Below, piece by piece: positions 1 to 12,759 of a stretch of DNA of 64,000 bases (its first letter is position 1; every line of letters begins with the position of its first letter). This DNA comes from Rhopalosiphum padi (lineage: Eukaryota > Arthropoda > Insecta > Hemiptera > Aphididae). The notes beneath the pieces were generated by a model that was not told the DNA's origin, did not search any database, and saw only the letters and a program-made list of their open reading frames with translations. Position numbers and translations under genes: made by a program. The DNA lies in contig NC_083597.1 of the NCBI RefSeq assembly GCF_020882245.1, positions 58,010,152 to 58,074,151 of the forward strand, written 5' to 3'.

Positions 1-102
1 TGTGCCTTCTTTTTTTCTTCTTCTTGTTGGAACCAAATGATGTTGTCATTGCTTCATTACTGTAATCTTTGCCTGATTCTTGATGGTTTAAATGACTTAA
101 TC
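1..102 (-). CDS. Vsx: Vsx homeobox gene, second coding exon (partial, runs off left edge)
   Basis: Read on the minus strand from 102 down to 1, this exon follows an ATTTTTTTCAG acceptor. Exon 1 ends with one base of a split codon, and the first two bases here (GA) complete it as GGA (Gly158). The next 33 codons are open and end in ...SFGSNKKKKKRRH plus the first base of the next codon. A Lys/Arg run followed by R-R-H is what precedes the homeodomain in Vsx/Chx10 proteins (RRHRTIFTSYQ in the family), so the homeodomain should start at once beyond the window. Residues 159-183 are a polar linker rich in Ser, Asn and His. The exact phase match with an exon 45 kb away, plus the family-typical basic run, makes a chance reading unlikely. 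The right end of the exon is fixed by the acceptor; the left end is outside the window. Confidence 0.88.
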
Positions 103-112
103 CTGAAAAAAA
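103..112 (-). other. Splice acceptor of Vsx intron 1
   Basis: On the minus strand seven T residues are followed by CAG, with AG at 104-103 and the exon starting GA at 102. The wider upstream stretch is T-rich, with TTTTAAT-type words that could serve as branch points. The acceptor phase agrees with the donor at 45230. Confidence 0.8.
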
Positions 113-827
113 TAATATTATTATTTAAAACAAAATTAAAAATCTTTCACGGTAAATTGAATAATGTTTACGGGGGCATTTTAAATAATATTGGCGAGCT
201 TGTATTTAACAACATATCATATAAATATTGTTTACACCTTAAATGAAAACGTAAATGATTAAATTGTGCACATATTATATTATATAAACAATTGTAAAGA
301 TAAATAATGTATTATTATTATGTAATACATACATGTAATAATATTTTCTTGTTATTTAAAATAATTGTTTAACTTATACATATTTAAATTCAATAATAGT
401 GTTTTATTATTATAGAATGTTTACTCATAAAGTCATAAGTAAGTATAGATGCGCTACATCGCTTTATTAAAAGCATAACACTTTTAAATATTCAAAATAA
501 GAAAGTTTTAATATTATTTATGCAAATAAAAGTAAAGTAGAGGTAAAAACGGTCGACAAAAATATTTCATAAACGACAAATTATTTTGTCGTCCAAATAA
601 CCCTCTAATTTACATTTGTACAATATATATTTATTGTTACTTGTTTCGCAAAAATAAACAATATTACACAATCTTACACGTACTTTCATACTAATTGGGC
701 ACTGTTTTTTCAAGTGCCACTTCATAATATGCGCTTTATTGTTTACTTAAACAAATTATATTTTTGACATCCCATGGCTTACACAATAAACGTCTTGTAT
801 ATATTTTTTCGTACCTCTACATTTATA

Positions 828-850
828 TACATTATACAATGTATAATGTA
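828..850. repeat. Small perfect inverted repeat
   Basis: TACATTATAC and GTATAATGTA form 10-bp perfect arms around a 3-base centre (aat). In sequence this AT-rich such a hairpin can arise by chance, and no function is claimed. Confidence 0.5.
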
Positions 851-1999
851 AGTAGTACGTAAGAGTAAGATTACATAAAATAATTAAATGAAATTAAATA
901 ATTTTATGAAAAAACTCTAAACAATAAAATTAAATACTACATTATAACATTTATAACTTATTTACTTAATTATAAATGAGATTATAATGATAGTCAAAAT
1001 AATACAAACTATAATATATTATATAAATAATTTGATATTTTTTATTAAACTTAGGTTTTATTAAAACTACCTATATATCAATATATTATTATTTTTTGTT
1101 TTTAATCACTATAAAGTTTAAATCAAATTTGAGTTACATACATATAAAATTGTTTACATAGTTTGAGAAATGAAATATTTTCCTAAAAATGTAATGATAA
1201 TTTTAAATATTCAAATTTATTGTAAAGACGATATCAAATAGTAGTATCTATGGGAAATTATAATTATTGTTCAATAAATTAGAAGTAATCGTTTAACTGA
1301 ATAAAATTGCACGACTCAAGTAGACTTTTTTAATGAAAAATAGACTTGCGTCTCATATCTTATATTTATGTATACCCATACAGTATGAACAGTGCATATT
1401 TTTTTATGTATCGGTATACTATATATGGTGATATTAAACAGGAGTTGTACATTTTGATGGTAAGCTTACGGTATACGGCAAATAAATTAAAATACAGATG
1501 TATTAAAATAATCGTAATATTTTACAAATCTATAATCTTGAATATTTATGTTTAAAGACATTAATCGCGTACTGGTACATGGCTAATCGGCTAATCCATA
1601 ATACACGAGTGGTGAGTAAAAAAGAATTTGAGATCGTCTGCTATACCCATAATCATATGCGTTGAGAAAATAGTTAAAAAGAAAGACAGAGTAAGAGAGA
1701 CTAACATATAGGCAGATACACCTGTTATATCCCAAGAATCGAATACCATTATCATTATTATAATATAATATTATTATATTAGATATTTAGATAATAATAA
1801 CATATATGAGTATATGATTAAATTTCTAAGTGAATGTTGTACAGTTAATAGTTATACACTGCTTTCACGCCGATCAAGTATAGGTAGGTACTGATGAATA
1901 AGAATAAGGTGTATATATTATAGTGGATGTTTAAAAAATAAATAATAAAAACAACTTTTTCGCTTTTCTTCATTGGGGAACAGCAATAAAAAAAAAAAG

Positions 2000-2023
2000 T
2001 AATAATAATAATAATAATAATAA
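2000..2023. repeat. (TAA)n microsatellite
   Basis: Eight uninterrupted TAA units follow a poly-A run. They lie at the left edge of a GC-richer low-complexity block. Confidence 0.9.
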
Positions 2024-2027
2024 AAAA

Positions 2028-2600
2028 ATGGTGTATACACGTTCGCGAGCGGGTGTGTGTTTACTGCGTGACACGGTCGCGGTGTGTGTATACATACACA
2101 TATACGCACACGCACTCGATGGCAAAAAGCTATGGTTCGTTTCTGGTAACCATGGTGACGGCAGTGCGACCTGCTGGTTTTATTATGTCGTACTCGCATT
2201 TATAAAGGCCATGGTGGTGTATGTGTGCTCGCGAGTGTGTGTGCGTGCGTGCGTGCGTACGTGTGTTTGTAAAAGGGAGGAGAACGTTTGTCGGATGAGA
2301 GACGGAATAACGAGAGAGTGAGAGCCGAGTAATAGCGGGGTGGCAATAGGATTTTGAAAGAGTGAGCGAGAGAGATTGATCGAACCGGGTAAATAGCGGT
2401 GGAAGGGGGTGGGGGGTGGCGAGAATAAGAGTCGGGGCACGGGGAAAGATTATATGCGATTGCGTCTTTTCCGTATAAAGGGCGGCGCCGCCGCCGCCGG
2501 TTGCCTTGCTAACTTTTGTGTGCAAACTGCCAAACTTACGATTACGGCACCAGAATAGACACCGCAAACGGTGTAAAACGTATACACATATATATATATA
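2028..2600. other. GC-richer low-complexity block in intron 1
   Basis: The block contains GT/GTGC repeats (about 2218-2265), GA-rich runs (about 2290-2450) and a GCC-repeat patch near 2485-2500. Open frames cross it on both strands, up to about 145 codons, but their products are runs of Val/Cys, Thr/His or Ser/Leu dictated by the repeats. I therefore do not call a gene. It could be a regulatory or promoter-like island; no specific motif decides this. Confidence 0.4.
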
Positions 2601-5279
2601 AATCTATTATTTGATTTAAGGGACACTAATTGGTGTGCGTCGTCGCTGCTGCCGCAACAGTAAATATATATTCCACCACTGCACCCACGTCGTATATATT
2701 ATATCCTTCACGGTATACCTTCATATTATATTATGTATGTGTACTCTGCACGGTGCACATATATAGCTGTACAGCGAGTCGTGCGTTCTCTCGGTTCAGC
2801 ATTTTGTGTATAATACTTATAATGATAATATTACATTATCGAAATATTATAATAATATTATGTGTATTACAGCCTTCAAGCAGTGGCGCAGTTCAACAAT
2901 CGGTCTAATGAAGATTCCCGAAACTGCCGCGCCGCACCGTGTGCTCCGGCACGTAGCAGTACGACTTTTCCCGTTCATTATGAAATAATGTAATAATATT
3001 ACATAGCGAGGCACAGTAACCGGTATATACTTCATAACACATATAAATATTATTAATTAGAATAATATTTATAAGTCTATAACAACATATATTTATTGGT
3101 TATAAAATCAATATATTATGCTCAAATATAGTTTGTATTTTAGTATTAGTTGTTTAGATAAAAATCAAGTCTACGACTTAACTATAACCCTGTAAACACA
3201 ATATTTATTAGAACTCGGTTTCATTGTTTTTATAACATTGTTATTAAGTTATAACTTCCAATCTATTGTTTTCTGATCGATTTAAACGCCAGAATCGAGA
3301 ACATTGATATGTCACAATAACTCCCAGTAAGAAAAAAAAAATTAATTTACTTTAAGCTTGTAAAAATAACGTATTTATTCTATTTAGTAATTCATTTGTA
3401 TTCAAAACGTTTTAAACTTAATTTAGTATTGAATACTAAATAAATGTATTATTAAACTACGTGACGAATCAAAAACTTAGTTAAAATACTCTTGTTCACA
3501 AACTAGTTTGTATACACATTTCAGATTCTGATATATTATGTTTTATTATAATTTGTATTATGGATTTACGATACCATTCAGACGGTCTACTAGTTATAAT
3601 ATGGTTATTGGTTCTTTATAGACTTGGTATACTAGATATATAAAGATAAGATACTTGTTGTCAATAAATAAATCACTAAAACAAAAAACGAAGCGATATC
3701 AAGCGATATGTATTTAATAATATGTAATGTCCATTGAGAAGTCTCTTCAATCTATAATTTCTGTCTGTGTATAAATCATTGTATTATTTACGTTTTGTCA
3801 ATATTTTGAATTCTTTAGTTTTAAAAAAGATGTTGTATAAAATTAAACAATTTATAAGCAAAACTGCATCAATAACTTGTTTATAATATTTTATTGTACA
3901 CACATAAATGATTATTCAGATTTCAGTGGGTATGGAAACTTAATAATTTTCTTACTATTCGTGAAATTATGTTAATAATTATAAATTGTCACCACATATA
4001 AATATTTATTAAATACTAGTTAATACCAAAGAATAAGGAAAAATTGGTTTTAAAAAATTCTAGACCACTAGATTTGAGAAGTATGGTATGGACAAGTTCT
4101 ACATGGAATTGTGTCGTTGTAGATAGGAGATACAAGATGGGATAATAATTTATATTTTAATTTTATATTTTATTGTAATTGATAATTTTTTTATTGTTTA
4201 TTCCTATATGACTAATATTTATAAAGTATATGCTATTATATATTAATTAATAATGTGTGGAAATTGAATGAAATATAAATAATATATTATAAATTTAAAC
4301 AATAGATAATTATTAAAATTAAACTGTAATATGGAACATAATAATAATTAAGGCATAGTAAATAGTATAATTTTAATTGTTGACACTATATATGCGAAAT
4401 TATGGCAGATTGTTTTTGTTTAACAAAATTATGTGTTATTTTTTTATTTAATTATACTGCAATAACGGAATCATATTTTTGTGTAAAAAGAGCTAAAAAT
4501 GTAAAATTACTAAACGATTTGAAATTGGACAAAGATGAATATAAAAAAAAAATAATGATATTGTAGAATATTTTCAGATTATGGCTCATTCAATAAACTT
4601 GACACGAGACATTTTTTGGAGATGAAGATTGGTTATTGATTTTAACTTTCAAGCACACCTATTAATACCTATATTGCATCGAATTATAGACGAGTGCCTA
4701 ATATCACTGATTCCATCTTGTTTGTATTAAAATATTCAGTATAAAAATTGATTATTTTATGTATAAAAAATAAAAATAGAATTTAAATTTCTTAAGTTAA
4801 AGTTTAAGTTCAAGCGAATTTTGAGAACGATTTTAGTAAGTAAAATGTATGTTTATTATTTTTGTAACTAGAGATTTGGGGGCCTAGGTGTAGGTCAATT
4901 TTTATACCTATTAATATAATTTATAGTGTCGAAATGTTGGCGACCTCTTATCCAATATACCCTCAGCACCCCCGCTAACTTGTATACACAATATCTTGAA
5001 TAAAGTCCTTTTCATATGATAAACTGTTTGTTGAAAAACAATGATATTAACAAAGCACACAGATTAATATCGATAAAATATATTATCATAATACACGATA
5101 ACGTGGTCTTTCCTGTAGTTTGTAAAAAAAAAAATATCGACAAATGTGATATTTTAGCACTGCCTCGTCTTCGAGAAACAAACAATGAACTCACTTCATG
5201 TATTTTAAAACAGACATTATGTTTGAATACATTGTGGACGAATATAATTACTTTGGCCACGGTATTGAGTTGTATTGTT

Positions 5280-6105
5280 TGCGGGAGGCGTTGGGACTTC
5301 CGGTGAATATCTAAGCCGCCGCCATAGCTACGCAAGAATACAAGTTCGTTATATTTAAAGACTTATTATAATATTATCGTCCTTCCCCGACCATGTTCTT
5401 ATTATAATAGGCGCGAGTATAATATTAAAGCGCATCGGTTGAACGTGAGTGAAATCGTTAAGACGTCGGATACTATAGATATATAAGGTGATGGACGAAC
5501 GCGCGGGTTTATTCTTCAAACGATCGTCCTTCGCCGTGAAGAGAGGTGCACTATTATTTATTATGGGGTTCGCGAACGGATATCGCGCAGCGCGACACAA
5601 ATAATTGGTGTTTTCGTAAAATCCGCTGGAAATCAATAGCCGACGTTTCGTATAATAATAATAATAATAATAATACTACGCGTGTTACCTACACATAAGT
5701 GTACATCCGCCGTGACGGCTTAAGGATGCGACGAGTGGTGAGAGGAAGGTAGCTATGTTTTTGTGTTTGTGTTGGGGTGGGGGTGTTAAATACCGATTTT
5801 CGAGTGTATTATAATATGAAGGTACACAATAATGTAATACGCGCGCCCATTATTATGTGTGTTGGCCGGTGAATAATCCTACGGAAAAGGTGTAACTTTA
5901 GCTAACCCCTTTTCAATTTTTGGCAGTATATAGTCATAGCATTGTCCGCCCGCCGTTGACAGGTCGCTAATCAAAATATTCCGCCCACCAGTGTTGGAAC
6001 CAATAAAAGACGTTTTTGTCCCGCAAACGGTATGTATAATACCTGGTACACTCGCCGCGGTACACGTATAATAATAAATAAAATAAACGTTATTATGTTA
6101 CCGCA
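5280..6105. other. GC-richer block in intron 1
   Basis: This CpG-containing stretch has no credible ORF and is flanked by AT desert. A (TAA)n run lies at about 5656-5675. Its right part (5945-6030) is listed separately as a regulatory candidate. The left part, from about 5280 to 5650, shows mixed-composition sequence with several CGCG and TCGCGA-like words but nothing I can name. Confidence 0.35.
5945..6030. promoter_or_regulatory. Candidate intronic enhancer element (TALE/homeodomain words)
   Basis: Within 60 bp the sequence has TTGACAGGTC (a TGACAG core as bound by TALE proteins such as Meis/Hth), GCTAATC (a homeodomain core) and CCAATAAAAG (a posterior-Hox/Cdx-like word). All sit in a block clearly less AT-rich than its surroundings. 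The clustering is seen; enhancer function is inferred from position inside Vsx intron 1. Confidence 0.3.
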
Positions 6106-7058
6106 GCAGTGCTTTTATTTTTCAAAATAATAATAATAATAAAAACGGTGGGCGTCGCGTGCAACCGGCGATTCATTGTTGCCAACATTTTGTCAGTTCC
6201 CTGTCACATTTCTTTATTCTTCCTCGCCTTCATATATATACACCTAACCCTTCACTTACGGCACACTCACACACACGTTGCAGATGTTCCCTTGTTCAAA
6301 CATTATTTCCGTTATTGTTGGCCAAAATACGATCTGCTACTGTGTTCAGTGTGATAAAAATCACTTAATCGATGTACCGATATATATATATAATATATGT
6401 ATTACTACCTAATAAATATATGTGCCCTCGTTGCCCACCTATAATAACCATATTATTATATATATATATAGGTACAGCCACAAGCGGTCGTTTACAATAC
6501 TCCTCTCAAAAATACACCTCACTTAAGAGGACGTTGTACCCCATGTGATGTGATGTTTCCATCTTACTAACGCATAACATAATCGAACATTAATATCGTT
6601 TAGAGAAATCCGTTTTACTCTTTTACATTCAAAATGTATTTATTTTACAGTGGTGTAGTTTTATGTTTGTCGTGTTCGTGTACACGGCAAGTATAGTCGA
6701 TAAAATGCTCTCCGATTTTTGAGAGCATATTTGAATAGAAAATTGGATTTTGTTTATACTTTAGAAGTAAAATTAAAAAATCTTAGTATAATTTTTATAA
6801 TCAGAAAAAACAAAAGCTAAATAAAAACGAGAATATTTACAGGAATCAAATTTTTGACTAAATCGATTTTGTTTTTTTTTTACATAAGGTTATTTTAAAA
6901 TTCTAACAACTGCTTTAAAATTAAAAACTTTACGTAAGTATTGCTATGATTTGTATTATGTGTACCTATTTGTAAGACTGAGACAACACGGCGAATAAAC
7001 ATACTGTTATTAACGTTGTGATCGAAGTTGTCATTACCAAATAATGTCCCTATATTAC

Positions 7059-7175
7059 GCCGAATTCACGAAATTGCTGAAAACGTGAAATCGGCAATTT
7101 GGTTAACAACTTCGAGAAATCGGAAATATTTGTTTGCTGATTTCGTGAATTAGACGAACTTTTTTCTGCCGAATG
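7059..7175. repeat. Imperfect inverted-repeat cluster
   Basis: AATTCACGAAAT (7063-7074) is mirrored by ATTTCGTGAATT (7140-7151), a 12-bp perfect inverted repeat with a 65-base centre. GCCGAAT words (about 7059 and 7168) and two further ACGTGAAATCGG / AGAAATCGG copies lie in and around it. The layout suggests the remains of a small hairpin-type element. No family is recognised. Confidence 0.5.
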
Positions 7176-7989
7176 CACAAATTATTCCCTGACGCTGCGA
7201 TTCTGTTCGTGGTACTTGATAGACGCAGATTTAAAATTACTAAATAATAAAAAAAATATAAGTTAAGAAAATTATCACACCGAAATCATTACGCTAAGTA
7301 ATGTTAATTATTAATCATTAATAATAAAATAATCTTTAGACTGCTTCACAGATTTTTTGATCCAAACTTATACAAATTATTTTATTAAAACAAATAAATT
7401 TTAAGATTCATCAAAGTATTTGTCATAATTTAGATTGTTATCCATTTTAATAACTCTAAAATAAGTACCACGAAACCTATGCCCACGCTATACTTCATAG
7501 TTTTTTTTTTACCTTTCTTATGAATGGATTTGAGGGTATATATGTGAAAAAAACACGACAATACACAGTTGAACACTAAAATTCTTCCTACGTATTGCAC
7601 ATGCTATAATTTGAAAGCATTTATTATGTTTTGTAAAAGAGAAAAAGTGAGAGACAGAGAAACAATTAAGGTCTCAGTAAATTCGATAAGGTCTACGTTA
7701 CAATAGGCACGTTGACAACATGTTTTCTCTACTTCACACCTACACCCCTGCTTTATTGTTTCCCTCAAACCTACAACTCATAAGAATATGTCTGTGTGAC
7801 GCGATTTTCCAAAAAAGTATTAATAATAATGATAATTATTGTTTTAACACGTCCACGATATTTTTCTCGTCAATGTTTATAACAAAACATGCCTAAAAAA
7901 ATATTGAATAACACGTGTGGGATATTAGTAAATATAATATAGTGGTATGATGAATTATTGCTCTGCACCGCGGTGATAGTGACAACAGT

Positions 7990-8800
7990 ATATAATTATA
8001 CAGCGAGACTCGAATAAAATAAATCAAAAATCGCAATGCAGTTTGGAAAAAACGCTCGCGTTAGTGACGTTAGTTTAGGCACCCATATTATATCATACAG
8101 TATAATATATGATGAATTGACGACGAAACATGTGACATATTGTAACAAACGCGGGACACGTTGCAGCAAGTCTCCGGGGACGAAAACTACTATGTAAGAG
8201 GGCAAGCCTGAACTGTTTCTTAGTACACTGCACTGCCGTGGTACATAGTCAATCGACCACGGTGTAGTGGTGGTGATGGTGTTGAAATGTGTGCCAAAAG
8301 TTGGGAGAGGGTGAGAGAGAGAGGGAGAGCAATCAAAGGGATGTATAGGAGAGGAAATTTTGGAAATTCAATTACAAGTCCGTTGTCGTCCACCACTTAT
8401 GTCGATGAGCCGAACACACACACATATAAACACACGCATACACACACAAACAAACACATACAGAGGATAGTGTATGTGTATAATGTTTCGATACACGGTG
8501 AAATCCGATGGAGTGTTAAACGTCTGGTCCATCGGGAATTGATACGAGTACAACGGCAACGGCAGCACATATAATATTGTACGCGAGCAACGCATGTGGC
8601 GAGGGAAATAGATTGGCCGTGTGAATGCCGTGCCGAACACAACAGATGCGGTGTAAATGGGTGGTTTGTAAAAAGGTCTCAACTATCTCTCCCTCTCCTC
8701 TCCCCGTCGCCGTGTCTGCTGTCTCTCGTGTCATCGATGATGAAATCCCATCCAGCTGCAAGTTCAGAGGTATCCTTATAGCTAATACCTTATGCCATGC
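7990..8800. other. GC-richer block with (CA)n in intron 1
   Basis: The block includes a CA/CACAAA repeat (about 8415-8462) and pyrimidine-rich runs (about 8690-8720). Short ORFs on both strands overlap each other and are repeat-driven, so no gene is called. The 8000-8260 part is of mixed composition without low complexity and may be unique conserved sequence. Confidence 0.3.
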
Positions 8801-9714
8801 ACAATAATATGATATAAAAATGTTATGTAATACGCGTGTATTGTCATATATAGATGATAGCAGAACCGCCGAAGTTTACGCACGTTTAAATCATTAATGA
8901 CCGTTCCGGTGATTGCAACTGTTTTTTTTTCTAATTTAAACACTAAAATATTAAGATAATTATAGTGTTATTTATTACACAATATCATAGTTTAGCACAC
9001 CAAATTGTATTATAATATTATTATCAGATAAAGGATCCGGTGATTGACAAACATTACAAATATATTTAAAACGTCACGACTGAAGACTATTTTATTAATA
9101 TTATTATATTCGTAAATATACGTATATAAGATTATATTAATACAAATATCAAAGATGTTTAATGTAGGTAGAAATGCAATAAATTATAATGATCTAGAGT
9201 TTGTTTTTCATGATATGCATTGAATAAACAGATACATTTGTATACCTAATTATAATAAATACGTTCATAAATCATAAAAAAGAATCTCTAGTGGAAAAAA
9301 AACATAAAATATGTGATTATGATACTTTATGAATTTATATATGATGTATCAACCTATACTATAAAGGTACACCTAAAATAAAGGAAGAATTATCTATATG
9401 AATTTCGGGGTAATTAACTGCGTACTCGATTAAATGAAAAAAAAATTAAATAAATAAAACGAAAACAATTACACTTAATCAGATAAAGAAATATTTTTTT
9501 TTTTAAATCACAATGCTTGAAACCATATATTTTATAGTTGAAAATATTCTCAAAAATCAACTAAAATATAAAAATGTGTACAATCAAAATTAAAACCTTT
9601 AAAAATTGTTCAATTTAAACCACATAATATTAAAGTTAACACATCATTAAAATTGTAAAATAATATTAATATAGGTGATGATATATGTATTATAAGATCA
9701 TATAATAAAAAAAA

Positions 9715-9780
9715 TACCCATCATTGTAAAACCAATGGCTTCCATGATCCACTCAGAATCTAGAATGAGAAAAAAAAATG
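9715..9780 (-). repeat. Dispersed repeat, copy 1 (diverged)
   Basis: Read on the minus strand the core is CTAGATTCTGAGTGGATC followed by a GATTTTAC-like word (gGTTTTACAATGATG). The same order of words recurs at 27655-27725 (minus) and 49558-49630 (plus). This indicates an old interspersed repeat family, not chance. The class is unknown. Confidence 0.5.
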
Positions 9781-10929
9781 TAAACGTTTTAATAGATATT
9801 TCATTAAACATTTTAAAAGTATAATTAATCCAATTTTAATGTTAAATTAAAATAAGAGTAATTTAAAATTTCATTGTTAATGGATTAATGAAATATAGTA
9901 TTGCTTAAGTGTTTTTAAAAAAAAAAAATGATTAAGTACTTCAAAAATATAAAAATATATATACCTATTTATTTTATTTTCGATCGAATTTAAAACACTG
10001 TGCTTATGCGTTTCGATACAATATTATATTATTATTATAATATAATACAAAATTAATTTATAAATAACAATGCGACTTACATGGAAAGGGTGTAAATACG
10101 ATTAATTTGTATATTATTTTTTCTAAATTGTGCCATAGGTATAGGTATTATATACTATAATAATCTATACACCAGTTGTATATTAGTATGACAAGATTTA
10201 CATTCCTCAATGTTTTATATATATATATAATACATTTATATAATATATAAAAAGAATTAAGTTAGTAAAAAAAAAGTTTAAATTTAATGTTGTTGTTTTT
10301 TTATTTTTTTAAATATTATTTCTGCGTATAATGCACTCCAAAAGTTCAAGAAATGTTTTATTTGTGTTAACTAAATTATTAAATAAAGAAATATTGATTG
10401 ATTTATTTTAATTTTAAATCAAAAGTGTATACAGTGTATATAACAAGTGATGTATTATGTATATTTCGCATAGCATGATAAAACAAAAACATTTTACGAA
10501 ATTGTATTTTATAACTAATTTCACAACTTATTAACATTAACAAACACCGCGCGCGATCAAGATATATTTCAATTAAATAGAATGGTCACATAAACTAGTT
10601 ACGTATTATCACGTTAAAAAAATATACAAAATTTTGGTGTTTTTAACCGTAGTTAATGCCCTGCATATTTTTATATAATAGTAAGGTGGTAATAGGATTA
10701 TTGATGTTAACGATGAGGGGTGATGGAGGGAATAATGTTTATAAATATTATGGAAACAAACAGTTTACAATGACGATGATAACTTAATAATAATTATTGC
10801 TATATTGATTTCCGGTTGGAAAAACTCGGCAGCTACGAGTGATAGACTACCTAATGTCCTACTGTATATATATGGATATATCTATATATATATATATAGA
10901 CATATAACGATGATCGTAGCGACGGAGCA

Positions 10930-10960
10930 AGCTGTAAGTATATAAAAGGGTGTTTGGGTG
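10930..10960 (+). promoter_or_regulatory. TATA-box-like site at the edge of a GC-richer block
   Basis: TATATAAAAG (10939-10948) is a very good match to a TATA box and is followed by a sharp rise in GC content. It could be a promoter of an intronic or antisense transcript. TATA-like words are common in this AT-rich DNA, so the call is weak. Confidence 0.2.
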
Positions 10961-10969
10961 TTAAATTGA

Positions 10970-11450
10970 AAAATATTTGCCCGCCAATAACCCATTACGG
11001 GTGGCTTATCGAAATGCCTCGTAATTTACTCTCGGGGCCGACGTCGACGCACGCTTTCATCTCACCCCCGCCGTTGCATACCCGTCGCCGGAGGATACCA
11101 AAGTAACCGGCGGCGGCAGTGCAGTGGTGGTTATATGATTGCTAATAACGGACGGGTATTTTTTTTGCCGGGACGACCATTTGAAACGCGAGAATTTGGC
11201 TTACGCACGGCCCGCAGGGGATGTGTCCGCTGCAAGACACGACGTGCGAGGAGCGCAATAAACGGAAATACTTTAAATAGCTTCTGCGTGATCCAACATG
11301 GCGACAACGGTCGACGGCCTAATCCTCACGTTTTCCTCGGGCTGACAATCGCGAGCTTTTCGATCCAATCAACCGGAATTCCGGCGGCACCATCACCATC
11401 CGTTTGGATTCTCTGATTAATTCGTCTCGCGGTCGGTAACCCGGTGATTT
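10970..11450. promoter_or_regulatory. Candidate intronic regulatory block
   Basis: About 480 bp of balanced composition lies inside AT desert. It holds CAACATGGCGAC (11294-11305), which resembles a YY1/Pho site. It also holds TAATCC (11320-11325), a K50 homeodomain core, plus CAATAAA, CCAATCAA and GATTAATT words. A 93-codon open frame (11135-11416, plus) crosses it, but the predicted peptide resembles nothing I know. Non-coding function is the more likely reading. Confidence 0.3.
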
Positions 11451-12278
11451 TTTTTTTTTGACTATCACGTACTGCGAGATACATACATACATATATATAT
11501 ATAGTTTATATGTGACTGTTAGATAAGGTAATATACCAGTTATGTGGTTATTGAGTTATTATTAACACGTGTCGGAATGATTGGCGCCGAGTTGGGTTCA
11601 TGTAATCACGCGTGGTCTATAGTGTTATTAGTATTACACGAAAAGCTATATAGGTTAGTAATGCTTCACAACGGTCCGCGTGTCGGGAAAAAATATCAAT
11701 TTTTGCAGTTGGTACAATGCAATTATCTGCAGGTAGGTTAAAAAAACCATAAGTTGTCAACGGTTAAAATGGGATTAGGAGAGTTAACGAAAGCGATCTC
11801 ATATTGGTGGGCCCCGCCGCCTTGGCAATGGATTATGATAGGTATGATGGTTTGTGTTTGTCAATACGGTCTTATAGGTCGGTCACTAAAAAAACGATGA
11901 CGATTTAATAATCGATAACCTCACGCTATACAATTATGTTATAAACCCGTTCACGTAAAATTGTGGTAACGATATCTCGTCGATACCACTATTAATTAGG
12001 TATTATACGGATTATAATATGACAAGTAATACACACTATCGCGGTCGTCTACGTATTGAAATCATTTCGTATTATCATAACAATATTATTGATAATTTAA
12101 CTTTTGCGTTTCTTCATTACATTTATATTTATTAATATTTTGACCAAAACGACCGTGCAGGGCGAGTCTATCACGCACAACACGATATTCCGTGCATAAC
12201 TTATACTATATAGCGTACAATAATACATTTAGGTTTATAATTTGTTAATAACCACATCCCGAGCAGGACGTCTAAATA

Positions 12279-12440
12279 CAGTGAAATCCGAATCGACCAC
12301 AGACACCTGTGTAAAACGGGTACTTTTCTTAACGGACAAAATTATAAAGCCCCGGAAAATAGTTATCTTTGGTATATTTCATGCAATGCATTTCGACCAG
12401 TCTATGACGGTCTCTTTTTATAACGGACAACAAAAATCTT
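12279..12440. mobile_element. DNA transposon end fragment, CAGTGAAATCCG type
   Basis: The segment starts CAGTGAAATCCG (12279-12290) directly after a TA dinucleotide (12277-12278). It continues with words such as GACACC, AAAACGGG and repeated TAACGGACA (about 12331 and 12420). TIRs of the form CAGTGAAA..., TA flanking and AACGGACA subterminal words fit a Tc1/mariner/pogo-superfamily element. No transposase is visible. A related terminus in opposite orientation ends at 12758, so 12279-12758 may be one ~480-bp non-autonomous element or two adjacent fragments. Confidence 0.45.
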
Positions 12441-12675
12441 AGTTCAAGTCGGGGGTTATCACTTATCACCGTAACGATAACTTAGTCGATTGTGCATATT
12501 TATGACTATCGCGTATGTATAACAGTACGTATAATCAATTATAGAGATACGTGTACACCTATTATGTTCAATATTATATTATTATTATTAATACTTACTA
12601 TGGACTTATTATTTTTATAAAAATACACTTTTATCAATTAATATAGATACGCGTGTGCGATTTTGACTGAAATAA

Positions 12676-12758
12676 CAGTGAAGCCCATCCATCTACAGTG
12701 GACACTTTACGATGGTCTCGCGTTACTGTCCGATGACCGTTATGTACGGGTTTCACTG
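12676..12758. mobile_element. DNA transposon end fragment, opposite orientation
   Basis: The right end GGGTTTCACTG (12748-12758), read in reverse as CAGTGAAACCCG, matches the start at 12279 with one mismatch in 12 bases. The left edge CAGTGAAGCCC (12676-12686) also matches in direct orientation, so an 83-bp unit has its own inverted ends. The right flank is CA, not TA, so no clean target duplication is seen. Confidence 0.4.
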
Positions 12759-12759
12759 C

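Noticed and set aside
1..246. 69-codon plus-strand open frame at the left edge
   Set aside because: It overlaps the minus-strand Vsx exon at 102-1, which has splice, phase and family support.
2130..2567. 145-codon minus-strand open frame
   Set aside because: The His/Thr and Ser/Leu runs come from GT and GA repeats, and a second frame on each strand is equally open.
11135..11416. 93-codon plus-strand open frame in a GC-balanced block
   Set aside because: No recognisable domain, no convincing splice sites and no start context. Homeodomain-type words favour a regulatory reading.
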